A stretch of 64,000 nt of DNA. Origin: Anthoceros angustus (taxonomy: Eukaryota > Streptophyta > Anthocerotopsida > Anthocerotales > Anthocerotaceae). Shown here piece by piece: positions 22,759 through 34,564 of the stretch. Below the pieces are notes generated by a model. It searched no databases, was not told the DNA's origin, and saw only the letters and a program-made list of their open reading frames with translations. Each line of letters opens with the position of its first letter. The stretch's first letter is position 1. Made by a program: the position numbers and the translations under genes. The stretch is from the NCBI GenBank assembly GCA_010909165.1, contig MU008157.1:558001-622000 (forward strand), in the 5' to 3' direction.

Positions 22759-23981
22759 GTGAAGACTTTATAAATATGCAGAGATGGGAAGTCTCATCTA
22801 CATTGAGGCGATGCATAACAACCCTCTAGAGGGCCCTAGACCAAGGGGGACTAGGCCCCTCGAACGTCTACTATGAAGGTACCTACCGCTCCTAAGATGT
22901 CATAGTATGGAATAAGCAAGGCCCTACTAACCACGCATTCCCCGCATGAAGCTGAAGATGAAGATGCTAAATTCCCCGCATTCAAAGCTGTCTTGAAAAT
23001 TGCCTTCGCTAACGCTCTTTGCAGAGCAATGGATACTCGTTGCTGGAAGAAAGCCACCACACTGGAAAGATGGAGCCCTACCCCGTTCTTGCGGATGTAG
23101 TATGCTTTAGCACAAGCCTTGATAAATCTCGAGAAGTCCTTGCCCATGGCCCCGTGAGTCTAAATAGCAAGGGGAATGAAAGCATGGCCTTCCTGCATGG
23201 GGTGTACTTGTGAACCTTGGTTGTAGTGCATCCCTCTGCCCCCAACTTAGAGGGTTGATGGGAAGAAATAGGTCAGCCCCGAGAGAAACGCCGTTAGACA
23301 AACTATATGGGCGCTCCATGAAAGAAAAGAATCTGCTCTCCCTAGCAATGGAGAACATGATGTCTCGGACTGCGTCATATGTTACATTGTGCTGCCCAAC
23401 TATTGAACAGCGAGCTAAGTGATAATGATAGTGATTTTAACCTTATCCAGAATTTCATTAAACAATTGTTCAATGTCACTTTCTTGTGAAAAAGTCTTCA
23501 AGCCACGCACGCGGCCGTCATGAAATTGACAATGAACTGAGATTACAGTATATGGCTATGTATTTAGCTAATGACTACTTATTTGGTCACTGTCATGGCA
23601 TAGCATAATAACATGGTGCCAATCTCTTACTATATACTCAGCAAATTTTAAATACTAAATTGCATATCAGAAGATGGGTTAGTAAACCCTAATTTTGCTT
23701 ATCCAGATACATGTGGAGGACTATGACAATTGGGTGGTACCTGATAATAGATTGTCAAGATCTTTCTACAGTCGTCATAGAAAACTGTGAAATGTAGATT
23801 GTTTGAAAGCCCATTCTAAGGCGTGTGTACTCACAGCAGGAAAGACGTACATGGGGTTGCTGTTAGTCAGGATTTTGCTGGCCAATGTGAAGCAGCGAAA
23901 CAATGCGAACACCAAGGTAGAGCCAAGCAAAGATTTGCCTAGCTTAGAAAATGATGTGTCTGGGCCGATATCTGGTGGTTT
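22759..23981. repeat. 1.2-kb tandem duplication, copy 1
   Basis: Begins gtgaagactttataaatatg and repeats head to tail at 23982. It contains a LINE-like RT C-terminus on the minus strand and non-coding AT-rich DNA after it. Compared with copy 2 it keeps most CAG and CTG words. Confidence 0.95.
22851..23420 (-). pseudogene. LINE-like reverse transcriptase, C-terminal remnant (copy 1)
   Basis: Two overlapping minus-strand frames carry, in order, IMFSIARESRFFSFMERPYSL, GADLFLPINPLSWGQRDALQ, GKDFSRFIKACAKAYYIRK and RVSIALQRALAKAIF. This order matches the C-terminal region after the RT domain in a family of non-LTR elements (HDAxRDxxFxIARExG, then GADxFLP, then FxxFIKxCAKAY, then SIALQR). The RT domain itself is absent here. 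The plus-strand remnant at 30.6-32.0 kb is a relative. Confidence 0.5.
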
Positions 23982-25130
23982 GTGAAGACTTTATAAATAT
24001 GCGAGATGGGAAGTCTCATCTACATTGAGGCGATGCATAACAACCCTCTAGAGGGCCCTAGACCAAGGGGACTAGGCCCTCGAACGCGTCTACTATGAAG
24101 GTACCTACCCTAAGATGTCATAGTATGGAATAAGCAAGGCCCTACTAACCACGCATTCCCGCATGAAGTCAAGATGAAGATGCTAAATTCCCATTCAAAG
24201 TTTGAAAATTGCCTTCGCTAACGCTCTTTGCGAGCAATGGATACTCGTTCTTTGGAAGAAAGCCACCACACTGGAAAGATGGAGCCCTACCCCGCTTCTT
24301 GCGGATGTAGTATGCTTTAGCACAAGCCTTGATAAATCTCGAGAAGTCCTTGCCCATGGCCCCGTGAGTCTAAATAGCAAGGGAATGAAAGCATGGCCTT
24401 CCGCATGGGGTGTACAGAACCTTGGTTGTAGTGCATCCCTCTCGCCCCAACTTAGAGGGTTGATGGGAAGAAATAGGTCACCAGAGAAACGCCTGCTAGA
24501 CAAACTATATGGGCGCTCCATGAAAGAAAGAATCACTCTCCTAGCAATGGAGAACATGATGTCCTGGATCACATATGTTACATTGCCCAACTATTGAGCA
24601 ATGACTAAGTGATAATGATAGTGATTTTAACCTTATCCGAATTTCATTAAACAATTGTTCAATGTCACTTTCTTGTGAAAAGTCTTCGCCACGCACGCCG
24701 CCATGAAATTGACAATGAACCGAGATTACGATATGGCTATGTATTTAGCTAATGACTACTTATTTGGTCACTGTCATGGCATAGCATAATAACATGGTGC
24801 CAATCTCTTACTATATACTCAGCAAATTTTAAATACTAAATTGCATATCGGAAGATGGGTTAGTAAACCTAATTTTGCTTATCCAGATACATGTGGAGGA
24901 CTATGACAATTGGGTGGTACGATAATAGATTGTCAAGATCTTTCTATCGTCATAAGGTGAAATGTAGATTGTTTGAAAGCCCATTCTAAGGCGTGTACTC
25001 ACGTAGGAAAGGCGTACATGGGGTTGTTAGTCGATTTTGCTGGCCAATGTGAAGCAACAAACAATGCGAACACCAAGGTAGAGCCAGCAAAGATTTGCCT
25101 AGCTTAGAAAATGATGTGTCTGGGCCGATC
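23982..25130. repeat. 1.2-kb tandem duplication, copy 2
   Basis: Collinear with copy 1 but about 70 bp shorter through many 1-6 base losses. Losses concentrate in CAG and CTG words (for example tatgcagagatg becomes tatgcgagatg; ttatccagaattt becomes ttatccgaattt; ccttcctgcatgg becomes ccttccgcatgg). Confidence 0.95.
24169..24600 (-). pseudogene. LINE-like reverse transcriptase, C-terminal remnant (copy 2)
   Basis: Same reading as copy 1 (MGKDFSRFIKACAKAYYIRK; FSIARRVILSFMERPYSLS), broken by more frameshifts that coincide with the short losses between the copies. Confidence 0.5.
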
Positions 25131-25419
25131 GGGTGGAGACAATACGGATCAGTTCTTGCTAAGGATTTACGAGCATGAGGAAGCGTCGTTCGCTTAGGAA
25201 AGGGGAACAAGGAGGAAAAACTGGGCAATTAGTCTCGCCAATCTTCAAGGCACATGAACGGGCAAATCTAAAGCGCTGTAGCACTCAGGAAGGCTAATGA
25301 TGAAGTTGAGAAACGAATGCACGAGATCGAATACGAGTATGTCCCCCTCCTCAGCTTGGTAAGGATTCAGCACTTACAATTGTTCTGTTTGCCTTCATGG
25401 ATGCCGGTGGTTCTCTTAT
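25131..25419. other. Spacer between duplication and Copia element
   Basis: Nothing recognised. Confidence 0.35.
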
Positions 25420-25663
25420 TAAAGAAGTTGGTAGCCTAGGATCGCATGTGTGAAGATCGTGCAAGAGGTAAGCAAGAGGGACAAGAGCAAGTTGGAATCG
25501 AAAGATGATACAAATTACACACAAAGAAAGGGTCTTATACAAAAACGGTTATTGACGGTTATTAATTAACAAATAATAAAACTAAACCTAATTTAATTGT
25601 AATTGAAATCACCATTATGTTTTAACACATATCTATTCCAAAATAAGCTATATTCCATTACTC
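25420..25663 (-). repeat. Copia A 3' LTR
   Basis: Matches the right LTR over 244 bp with only a handful of differences, which implies a young insertion despite the broken coding region. Confidence 0.88.
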
Positions 25664-25979
25664 CCACTTAGTTGCAATTAAGAGTTAATTGATAAGCTTG
25701 AAAATATCTTGAAAATTGACTTCATAATAGAAAGTGTACTCCCACGATATAAGCGGAAAAGAGTTCCAAAGTGACGATCACATAACACAATAAGGCTTCA
25801 TCCAATCACCAAGCCATGAAAGAGGAAATCAACTAATGAGTGTTCTCGCTTTGCTCACGCAGTATAAATTGTAGCCCAGCCAAAGTATGTTTCTGTAACT
25901 TTGGCAAAGACTTTGTCAAAAGGTCAGCCACATTTTCAAGTGGCAACATAGTCCACTATTACCTCTTTACTCGCTTGTC

Positions 25980-26369
25980 TTATAAAATGATGAGCAATCT
26001 CGATATGCTTACTTCTAGCATGAAAACTGGATTCTTCGATAAAGCAATGGCGATCGTTGTCGCACCAAGCCGAGTTGGTCCTTCATGAAGTCGCTTAAGT
26101 CCACTTAAGAAAGATCTAATCCAAATAACCTCTCTAGCTTGTGTCATGGCACCATATTCGCCTGTAGAGAGGAAAGACAAATAGTAGTGAGCTTTTACTT
26201 GACCAAGAGATAACGATCCACCTAAAATGTACGAGGCTGCAATACATCTAGTGTCCGGGTCACCACAGGCATCACAAAGGACATTAGCGCAAACCATCCG
26301 TTGCTTAGAAAACGTAAACCTTTGCGTTGTTCCTTTGAGGTACCTAAAATTCTCTTCATCGCAGCCCAA
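25980..26369 (-). pseudogene. Copia A RNase H
   Basis: Minus-strand frame with CGDPDTRCIAASYILGGSL and IALSKNPVF, the hallmark of the Copia RNase H (DWAGDxDxRxSTSGYxFxxG and SKNPxxHxRxKHI in intact elements). Some residues of these motifs are missing through short deletions. Confidence 0.85.
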
Positions 26370-26431
26370 TGTGGCAAGCCGTGGTTCTCTAGAACCGACT
26401 TACATTACTAATCGCACGTGTGATGTCTAAT

Positions 26432-27209
26432 CTAGTCCAACTCGATAGATAGATTAAACAACCATGTTTGCAAGGCTTGAGTGCCATCTCGGCCTTTTCT
26501 TCTTGTCGGGCATTGTTCCTTAGATAGCTTTTCACCAGTAGACATAGGTGTGCTTACTGGTCGTGCATCCTCCATCTTGAACCTCTTAAGTAGTTGATGT
26601 ACAAAATGCTCTTGATGAATATCAATAGTGTTATCGCGAGTGTTAAAATGGAATTGAATGCCAAGAGAAAAGATAATCGCCCAAATCACCATATCAAACC
26701 TCGCCAAAAGTAACGCTTTCATTCTTGCCATAAGAGTTGGTGAAGTGCTAAATAAAATATTATCATCCACATAAACAGTTAAAATGATAAAATCATTGTC
26801 ATCCCATAAAATATATACGCTATCGTCAAACATGTGAAACCCAATTCTATGAGCAATGCATGAAACACTTCATTCCATGCACGGAGGATTTAAGACCATA
26901 AAGTGTTTTTAAAAGTTGACATACTTTATTAGGGTCTATAATAAAACCTTCCGGTTGAGCCATGTAGATGACCTCATCTAAGGTGCCATTAAGAAAAGCA
27001 TTTTTTACGTCTAACTGATGTACGAGGAGATTGTAGTGAGCAGCAAGGGCAAGGAGTATTCTTATGGAAGTAGACTTAACAACTGGGGCAAATGTTTCAT
27101 TGTAGTCTAACCCCGCTACTTGACTATATCCCTTTGCCACGAGGCGAGCCTTATACCTACCAACACTACCATCTGTATTGAGTTTTTTTGAAGACCCACT
27201 TACAAGCAA
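26432..27209 (-). pseudogene. Copia A reverse transcriptase
   Basis: First half, 27209-26847: [60 protein letters not shown] and [11 protein letters not shown]. Second half, 26833-26432: the catalytic YVDD in ILTVYVDDNILF, followed by the connection region (HFVHQLLKRFKMEDARPVST). A frameshift lies between the halves, about 26840. Confidence 0.93.
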
Positions 27210-27942
27210 CTGGTTTACGACCAGGAGGGAGATCTACAAGAACCCAAGTTTTATTAGAAATGAGAGATTGATATTCAGACTCAATAGCCTTCTGCCAAAA
27301 GGAAGCTTCAGGCCCTTCAATAGCTTCTCTATAGGTGGCGGGTTCACCTAATGAGTCTACAACACTAAAAACGTGAGCGTGCGGAAAAAGTGGTTCCTCT
27401 ACAGCAATACTTGCAACATACGGAGGCTCTTTCCACTCTGACCTTGGAGGACGGTGTCTAGTAGAACGACGTAAGACTTGAGGAGTCTCTTCATTGGGTA
27501 ACTTCTTCCCGCATGTTCAAGTAATAGAAAAGTCATCCTGGAAGAGCAGTGATCATCACAATGCAACAATGGGAGTTGAGCAAGGTGTTATTGAGCCAAG
27601 AGATGGTCACTGTACACTTAAAGTGATCCTCAAGTACTATCCCACGCTCTTGTGTCCCGTCCATCTCTCATAAGGAGTAGTCAAACCAAGCTCCTTAGAA
27701 GGTAGTCGGTTGAGAACATAGTTAGACCATCAACGCTCAACCCAATATCCGCGAGAGAGACTAGCAAAAGTGAGAGATGCCAAAGTAGCCTCCTGGAGTG
27801 TCCGGTTTTTCCTCTCAAAGAAAAGAGTTCGGCGAGTATACTACCGTGAGTGTGATGGATCCTTCCAAGAGCAAAAGTTCAAAAGCATGATGTACTCGCC
27901 ACCATTGTCACTGCATAAAATTTTAACCTTGTGACCTGTCTG

Positions 27943-28716
27943 CTAGGTTGCAAAACGCACATAGGTTTGAAAACACATAAGAGCCTCGCTTTTATGTCTT
28001 AACACATAAACAATACAATAGCGGCTCCATTCATCTATGAATGTAATAAAATAAACAGCTCCTCCAAATGAGCTGGTGGACATAGGGCCACAAATGTCAC
28101 TATGAATAGTATCCAAAAGGGCAGAGGCCCTTGTTGAGTGGAGATCCGTATATGGCTTAGAAAAGGCTTTACTAAGCTGACAGGCGTCACAGAAGGGGTG
28201 ACTAGAAGGGAGATAGGTAAGTGGATCTCGAAAACTATCACCCTTTGTTAGAGATGCTAGACGTTGAAAATTGACGTGGGCAAGACGACAATGCCAAAGT
28301 TGCATTGAAGCTTGTCTTTGAATGGCATTGATAGACTGAGTGGGTTGAGGTTGCACTATCGATTTGACATCTAATAAATACAAATCATGAAAAGGGGTGC
28401 CTATGAAAAGGTTGTGACTTGATGGAACATGCATTACAATGCAACCAGATTGATCAAAACAGACTCGGCAAGAGTGTTTTTGTGACAACTTAATCATTGA
28501 CATCAAATTTTTGGTCATAGAAGGGACAAACAAAACACCAGAAAGTGTAAGTGAAGACCCGTCTGGGAGCTGTATGACCACTGAGCCCAAGCCTTTGATG
28601 GAAAGCCCATTGTCATCACCCAAAAGCACAAACTGATTGGCATCATATGTGGGTGAGAAAGTTTTAAATGAGTGTCTCAAAACAAATATGACTAGTGGCT
28701 CCGAATCTAAAACCAA
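27943..28716 (-). pseudogene. Copia A protease and integrase N-terminal half
   Basis: A 257-residue open frame. The start holds the protease C-terminal part (GLGSVVIQLPDGSSLTLSGV; the catalytic triplet appears only as VLDSEP). Next is the GAG-pre-integrase motif LWHCRLAHVNFQRLASL, the zinc-binding end FCDACQLSKAFSKPY, and the start of the catalytic core, DTIHSDICGPMSTSSFGG and YFITFIDEWSRYCIVYVLRH. The rest of the core is in the frameshifted stretch 27,942-27,250. Confidence 0.92.
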
Positions 28717-29441
28717 GTTTCTACTTGAGAATGGATGATGAAAGACAAACTAAGATTGTGGGTGACTTAGCTTTTGTTGTTGTGACATTTGATTCGTGGA
28801 GACTTGTATCTCGTCGAGGCTCACCCCTTTTCTTCCCAATCCTTCTCAATATGGCGGGTATCTTGCACCAATAGTGGTCATATTGCTACTTTGGTGTCAG
28901 GATTATATGTGGAACGCTGAAAATTTTGGTTGGGAAGCCACGCCCCGCCACGCCTCGAAAGCCCCTCGCCTCGAGAAGTGAACAAAATTCTTGAGTTTGA
29001 TTGACCACTTGAGCTGGCCTTCATTTTATTAAGTCCACGAGTCCTCCTCCGCTAGAAGAGCTCCAAACACCTCAAGTGTAATAGCGGAGTTGCACCGCAA
29101 TCGCTGACTAGCTTTCCAATGGCGCGTGCGCTTACAAAAGATTGATATGCTTGAAGAGTAGCAAGTAGGCGACTGAACTTCACTTAAATCTGCTTCCACA
29201 ATATGCAAGGTTAGCACGACAAGTGCAAAACTGATATAAGACTCACGCCTCATTGTCTTTCATATGAAGACTAAAAATTCTGGCTTGTACTAGGAGGCCG
29301 AGCTCCTATCCTTATAAATCATCTTAAAGTTATTCCACACATCACTTGAAGTGGCGCACCCAAGGTATGTGTCATCATATTCGATCTAGAGAAATAATAA
29401 TAGTTCTTGCACGATCCTTCCGTTGCCATTCCAAAATGAGA

Positions 29442-29624
29442 TCAGCTCCTGGAGCAGGAGTGTGCAATTCGCTCTACAACCCCCATCAATTCATTTTCTT
29501 CTAAAATTTGTGACACCCGCATTGCCCATATAGTGTAATCTGTCCCATTAAATCTATCTCTATCCTTGAATTCTATCCTAAGAGGAGTGAGAAGAGCGGG
29601 AGGCAAAGAAGAAGATCCCGACAT
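29442..29624 (-). pseudogene. Copia A gag, N-terminal end
   Basis: Starts MSGSSSLPPALLTPLRIEF and continues FNGTDYTIWAMRVSQIL, matching the FxGxNYxxWxxxM signature of Copia gag. The remaining gag is broken between 29,440 and 28,720. Confidence 0.8.
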
Positions 29625-29862
29625 GTTTAATCTAGATTGTACAGCTTGTGGAGAAAAATCTCATATAGAATACTCTACATGAGTTTCTATCTCTAAAGTT
29701 TCAAATAAATTGCCAAATAATGTATTGAATGCTTCACTATCATCATTGAGATCAAAATACATAAAAAGAGTGATTAGTACCAAAGCATATTACAACTAAT
29801 GAGGATGTAAAGGATTTAAGCTAGTGTATAAAAATTAATTAAAAACAATTGTGAAATAAGAA

Positions 29863-30180
29863 GCTGCCTTGGTATAGTGGTTAGTGACCGTGTCTATCAC
29901 CCGAGTCACCCGGGTTCGACGCACCTCCTTACAATGTCCCGTGGTTGCAAGCCGTCGCGGTTCCTTCGGAGGCTGTTGTACCGCTGGGGCCGGACGGGTG
30001 CGGCTGCCTGATTGGTATGGGGTTCAATCCTTTCGATTACTTTTGAGGGAAGGATGCCGTGATGAATCTGCTACATTTGTCCAAGAAGTGCGGCTGGGGC
30101 GCTCCATATGCTTCCTTTTTTGCTATTTTGCCTCGTTGAAGGCAAGTGGGATGTGTTCCCCTCTTCCATTTTTTTTTTTA
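29863..30180 (+). mobile_element. Probable tRNA-derived SINE
   Basis: Starts with a tRNA-Asp-like head on the plus strand. It has box A TGGTATAGTGG and, about 40 bp on, box B GTTCGACGC, both fitting Pol III consensus; the anticodon loop reads CTATCAC instead of CTGTCAC. A 240-bp unrelated body follows and ends in a run of ten T. The arm pairing is too poor for a functional tRNA. It sits between the PBS and gag of Copia A, antisense to it. Target-site duplication is unclear (A-rich on both sides). Confidence 0.6.
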
Positions 30181-30240
30181 ACAAAAAATGAAAAGCATAG
30201 CTACCCCATGAGGCTTAGCTACATGGGAGATGAGCAGATT

Positions 30241-30255
30241 CAAGGCTCTGATGCC
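30241..30255 (-). other. Copia A primer-binding site
   Basis: The minus strand reads GGCATCAGAGCCTTG directly after the 5' LTR, close to the plant Copia standard TGGTATCAGAGC, complementary to initiator tRNA-Met. Confidence 0.8.
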
Positions 30256-30256
30256 G

Positions 30257-30499
30257 TAAAGAAGTTGGTAGCCTAGGATCGCATGTGTGAAGATCGTGCA
30301 AGAGGTAAGCAAGAGGGACAAGAGCAAGTTGGAGTCGAAAGATGATACAAATTACACACAAAGAAAGGGTCTTATACAAAAACGGTTATTGACGGTTATT
30401 AATTAACAAATAATAAAACTAAACCTAATTTAATTGTAACTGAAACCACCATTATGTTTCAACACATATCTATTCCAAAATAAGCTATATTCCATTACT
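30257..30499 (-). repeat. Copia A 5' LTR
   Basis: Direct repeat of 25420-25663, next to the primer-binding site. It marks the start of the element on the minus strand. Confidence 0.88.
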
Positions 30500-30559
30500 T
30501 ATGGGTTTCTTCAGGTTTCGCCATCTCCGTCTTGGAATCGCCACAGTACTGAAGGCGAC

Positions 30560-32040
30560 CCGCTAGGCGTGCTCTCTTCGCTATTGCTCACTATAGGGCC
30601 CTGCCTAGGCCGCCTCCGCGCTGACAGGTCTTCCTTCGCTGCACGATTCTCACATCCCTGACCGGGACAAAGTCAAGGAGGCCTTTGAGATATTCTCTTC
30701 GAGCTACAGGGCTTGAAGGTCAAGATGTCCAAGTGCTGCCTGGTCCCCGCTGGGATCCCACTACCTGCAGCTCACTGGGAGATTGCTCTTGGTCTCATGG
30801 ATTCTTGGGGTCCCTTGGTTCCCCGACTTCATTGGGAGCTCGACAAGGCCCTTGCAGAGGACCTCTCCCATATTGAAGACCTCCCTTGCCGGAGGATGCC
30901 TGTGGCCTTTGGAACTTTTCCTTCTGCTTTGCTAGGCGCCTGGTACCTCATCTCAGACCGCCTCCTCTCCGGCCCTTTGTCCCGGCCCGGGTTTGATAAG
31001 AAGATTATGGATACTCTTGGGGACATCTTGGGCCTGGGGGCTTTTGAGTGCCCCTGGGCGACTGCTCACCGGCAAGCATCCCCGCCTGCAATTTGGAGGC
31101 GAGGATCGCTTCCTCATCGAGGTCTCTTCCCGCGGCTTTGGGAGTTGGGCCCTCTCGCCCGCTTGGCTTCCTGCTTCATCCTCCATGACAAGCCCTTTCT
31201 CGAGGATCTCGATCAAGTGTGGAGGAGGGAACCTTCTCTCCAATCGCCTTGAGGCGCCAGACATGTTATCGCAGATGCTCTAAGGACTTCCTCCTTTCTA
31301 CATTTATCACGATGGCTTTAGGGATTGCGCATCTCGCCGAGAAGCCGCCAGCTTTTCCGTCCTCCAGACCCTCCATCTCTGTGTCCACTAGAGCGCTGCC
31401 CGCTTTTGTTCTCGAAGGGAGCAGTGCTTGGCTACCGCCCGCCCATGCATACGGGATTTCACATCGCACCAACCACCTTCACCATCGCGATGCGATTCCG
31501 TCTCGGCCTACTCCACCGGGCTTCTTCGCCTCACTTGTGAGTGCGGCTCGCCTTGACGCCTCGTGTCCACCTTGCTCGTTGTCCCCACGGGTCATCGATT
31601 GCCACCACGACGCCATCCGTGACGCCATGTTTGCCATTGCTCGCGAAAGTGGCTATATGGCCCGGAGGGAGCGGGAGTATACTCTTCTGTGTCGCTCAAT
31701 CGTATGACTTATACCTTGTCCGTGGCGACTGTTGTGGTGGCGGATGTAGTGGTTACCGACCGCACGTGACGCCACCTCCGCCTGTGTCATCACCAACCGC
31801 CCAGCGCCGCCTGCGCGGCCTCAAGGTCCGCAAGTATAGCAGGATGCAAGCGGCCACCTCTTTATCCCGCTTGCTCTAGAAACGTAAATGGTCGAGGACT
31901 TTGACAAATTCATCAAGTCTTGTGCCAAAGCTTACCATGCGCGCAGTATAGTGTATCGTCCTCTCAGATTTCACAAAGATACTCCGGGGGTTTCTATTGC
32001 TCTTCAACGGCGCCTCAACGGCGATTCTCCATAAGGCGAC
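30560..32040 (+). pseudogene. LINE-like reverse transcriptase, RT end to C-terminus
   Basis: Plus-strand fragments in the order of a non-LTR ORF2 end: MSKCCLVPAGIPLPAAHWEI (thumb-like region after RT), RRMPVAFGTFPSALLGAWYL, LIEVSSRGFGSWAL, and FHIAPTTFTIAMRFRLGL. Next is a zinc-binding CECGSP...ARCPHG segment near 31,540-31,600, then HDAIRDAMFAIARESGYMAR near 31,610-31,670, FDKFIKSCAKAYHARS at about 31,900-31,950, and VSIALQRRL at about 31,993-32,020. Frameshifts separate them. It shares the last three motifs with the 22.8-kb and 24.2-kb remnants, so it belongs to the same family. The RT catalytic core (YxDD) is not in the window. Confidence 0.6.
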
Positions 32041-32229
32041 GGTGGGTGATGCCTTTTCCTCTTCCTCCGTGGTTTGGGTGCCGCTTATTATTCGCATACA
32101 TATGACATTGTGGTGCATTGGTCACTTTAGGTAGGGAGCTCGATTGCTCCTCTTCACTCCGACCCCCGGGTCCCCATTTGTTGTCCCTTCCTAGATGGTC
32201 TCTTTCCATCGTTCTTTCACCTCAATAAA

Positions 32230-32538
32230 TCATCTCATATTTACTTATGCGTTCACCTCCTACTGCAGAACCGAATCAACAGACGCTCTTTACAACTAGT
32301 CTTAACTCCCGAGCAAAAAATTTCATTGTTCCTACGGAGGGACGATACGGCTGATAGGAATCAAGTCCCTCGTGATGCCGAAATGATCCAGATCTGGCTT
32401 TCTAGGGAAAATCAAAGGGCTTCCAACCTCCTTTACAATGATGTTGATTATGATGAAGACGTCCTTCATAAGAACAATCTATTAGATGTGATTCGAAAGG
32501 AACCAACGCCGTCGATGTGAAGGAGAGGCGGCATGAGA
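32230..32538 (+). mobile_element. Copia B interior, 3' end
   Basis: The same sequence stands before the LTR at 34565 (34,390-34,564). It ends in the purine-rich tract gaaggagaggcggcatgaga directly at the LTR, fitting a PPT. Only the last coding part of an element is left here; what lay upstream is lost. Confidence 0.75.
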
Positions 32539-33277
32539 TGTTAGTTTGAGGATGGTTTATTCAACCAGCCTACTTTTTCTTGCAGTTTCTTGTTGGCTGG
32601 TTGTATGAGTTTCATAGCAATCATATTTCATGCGCCTTTGATATCATCAAAAACAGAACTGTAGGCAACATGGTTACAGCCATTCATTTTCTAGTTGTAC
32701 CTTCCGCTTTGCACCAAATAGCTTGCAGCATAGCTTCTTAAAAAGCCCTCTTCATGGGCTACAAACGCCGGTACTCTATTGGGCCCTACATCATCATTCA
32801 CAAGTTGTGGATATCTACCGCCATAGGGCCCAACAAGATCATGCCCCGTAAGCACGACAAGGGTAAGGACATGGATGCACATCCAATTGTATCACTGGAA
32901 GAACACCCACTATGATGGAAAACCATCAATGTCGCTCAGGTCTAGTTCCTAATGCCTGCAAGTGCCCCCCAAGCTAGCTGAGGAAAGAAGGGGAGAGGAA
33001 AAGAGCGGGACAAGAAGAAGAATTATATTTAAGTCCACTGAGGACGGATTTCCGTCATGGGACTTGGTACTTAGCTTGTTGAATATTTAATTATTACTTA
33101 TAGGGCATTATATATACCTAGAATCGCTTTGATAACCCTAGATGAATGTTAGTTGGTTGTTGTAACTGCTTTCATGTAGCTAGGACATATTCCTTGTTCC
33201 CTCAACCTTTTGATATACACACACATCTTTGCCTTCTTGTCGCGGGTTGCTCAATGCTATGAACCTATAACTGAACA
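32539..33277 (+). repeat. Copia B LTR 1
   Basis: 739 bp from TGTTAG to GAACA, between a polypurine tract and the primer site tggtatcgagccc (33278). It matches the LTR at 34565 along its full length. Confidence 0.88.
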
Positions 33278-33302
33278 TGGTATCGAGCCCATGGCCTTTG
33301 AT

Positions 33303-33631
33303 CGCTCGGTCTAGTTCCTAATGCACAAGTGCCCCCAAGCTAAGGAGGAAAAGAAGGGAGAGGAAAGAAGGACAAGAAGAAGAATTATATTTAAGTCCAC
33401 CGAGGACGGATTTCGTCATGGGACTTGGTATACTTGTTGAATATTTAATTATTACTTATAGGGCATTATATATACCTAGAGCCTTTCGCCCTAGATGAAT
33501 GTTAGTTGGTTGTTGTAACCGCTTTCATGTAGCTAGGACATATTCCTTGTTCCCTCAACCTTTTGATATACACACACATCTTTGCCTTGGTGTCATGGGT
33601 TGCTCAATGCTATGAACCTATAAGCGGAACA
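33303..33631 (+). repeat. Copia B LTR 2, 5'-truncated
   Basis: Repeats the last 345 bp of LTR 1 directly after its primer site, so LTR 1 end and primer site are duplicated in tandem. Followed by tggtatcgagcc at 33632. It differs from LTR 1 mostly inside CNG words. Confidence 0.85.
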
Positions 33632-34564
33632 TGGTATCGAGCCACAGCTGATCTTGGATTACACTATGCATAAGGCGGTTTGCTTCTTTGGTGTGTTTGT
33701 AAAATTCTTGGTTTTCAAATGGCAATTTGCCACAAACCCTAGCACACAAGGCAAGATGCCTCGCATGACGGTCTGCGGGCAATCTTGGCCGATTTTGATA
33801 AGGGAAAAGGAAGGCTATTCGAGCCCCGACTTTGAGAAGCTATATTATAAGAAGCGCGCTGCGAAATCGAAGAAACGAGCCGGTTTCTTGGCGCATTTCT
33901 TGACTCTGGCTTGTCTGCGACAAACAACCGTGCATCAAGATCACGGACGATTATTCAACGTTCAACCAAGTTCTCAACATCAGCAGAAATCCAGAACACG
34001 TCCAGAAGTTTTTACAAAACATCAGGCTATTCTTAACTCAATCCTGAATATCAAGAGCACTGTTCTGGAATACACATCTCGAATAGATTATGTTCTAACC
34101 AGGCAGGAGCAACTTGAAAGGCTGAGAATTTCAGACCTCATGATGATGGCAAAGCAAGAGAGTGACATCAGCAGCCTCAGGGAGCAAATTGCTCGCTTGT
34201 CTGCACCAAACTAATTTGTTCTCGAGGTGCATCGTCGTGATCAACTAATCGACTCCTGTGGATCGAACCGGGTTAAGATAAGGACCGGTGACTCGAGTAA
34301 TTTCGATGCTGGAGCTTGAGTGCGGCATCCTTGAGGAGAAATTGCTAATGGAAGTGGTTGATGGCATTGTTCCTAAGGAGGACGTCACCGATAGAATCAA
34401 GTCCTCGTGATGCGAAATGATCCAGATCACGGCTTTCTAGGAAAATCAAAGGGCTTCCAACCTCCTTTACAATGATGTTGATTATGATGAAGACGCCCTT
34501 CATAAGAACAATCTATTAGATGTGATTGAAAGACCAGCCGATGTGAAGGAGAGGCGGCATGAGA
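33632..34564 (+). mobile_element. Copia B deletion derivative interior
   Basis: Only 930 bp between two LTRs. It starts with primer site, leader and the first gag part (EKEGYSSPDFEKLYYKKRAA, then a coiled coil ending SDISSLREQIARLSAPN). Near 34,370-34,395 it jumps directly to the 3' end of the interior. Protease, integrase, RT and RNase H are all absent, so any mobility would depend on proteins from another copy. Confidence 0.8.

Larger units (their letters stand above)
25420..30499 (-). mobile_element. Copia LTR retrotransposon A, complete but broken
   Basis: Two direct LTR copies (25420-25663 and 30257-30499) flank a 4.6-kb interior read on the minus strand: PBS, leader with a SINE-like insertion, gag, protease, integrase, reverse transcriptase, RNase H. 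That is the Copia order, integrase before RT. Every domain is found but frameshifts and stops separate them, so no polyprotein can be made as written. The interior next to the left LTR has a purine-rich stretch on the minus strand (aagtgggag) fitting a polypurine tract. LTR ends do not show clear TG...CA, and no target duplication is convincing. Confidence 0.9.

Noticed and set aside
29863-29940. Functional tRNA-Asp gene
   Set aside because: Acceptor and anticodon stems do not pair well and the 3' acceptor strand is missing; a SINE head fits better.
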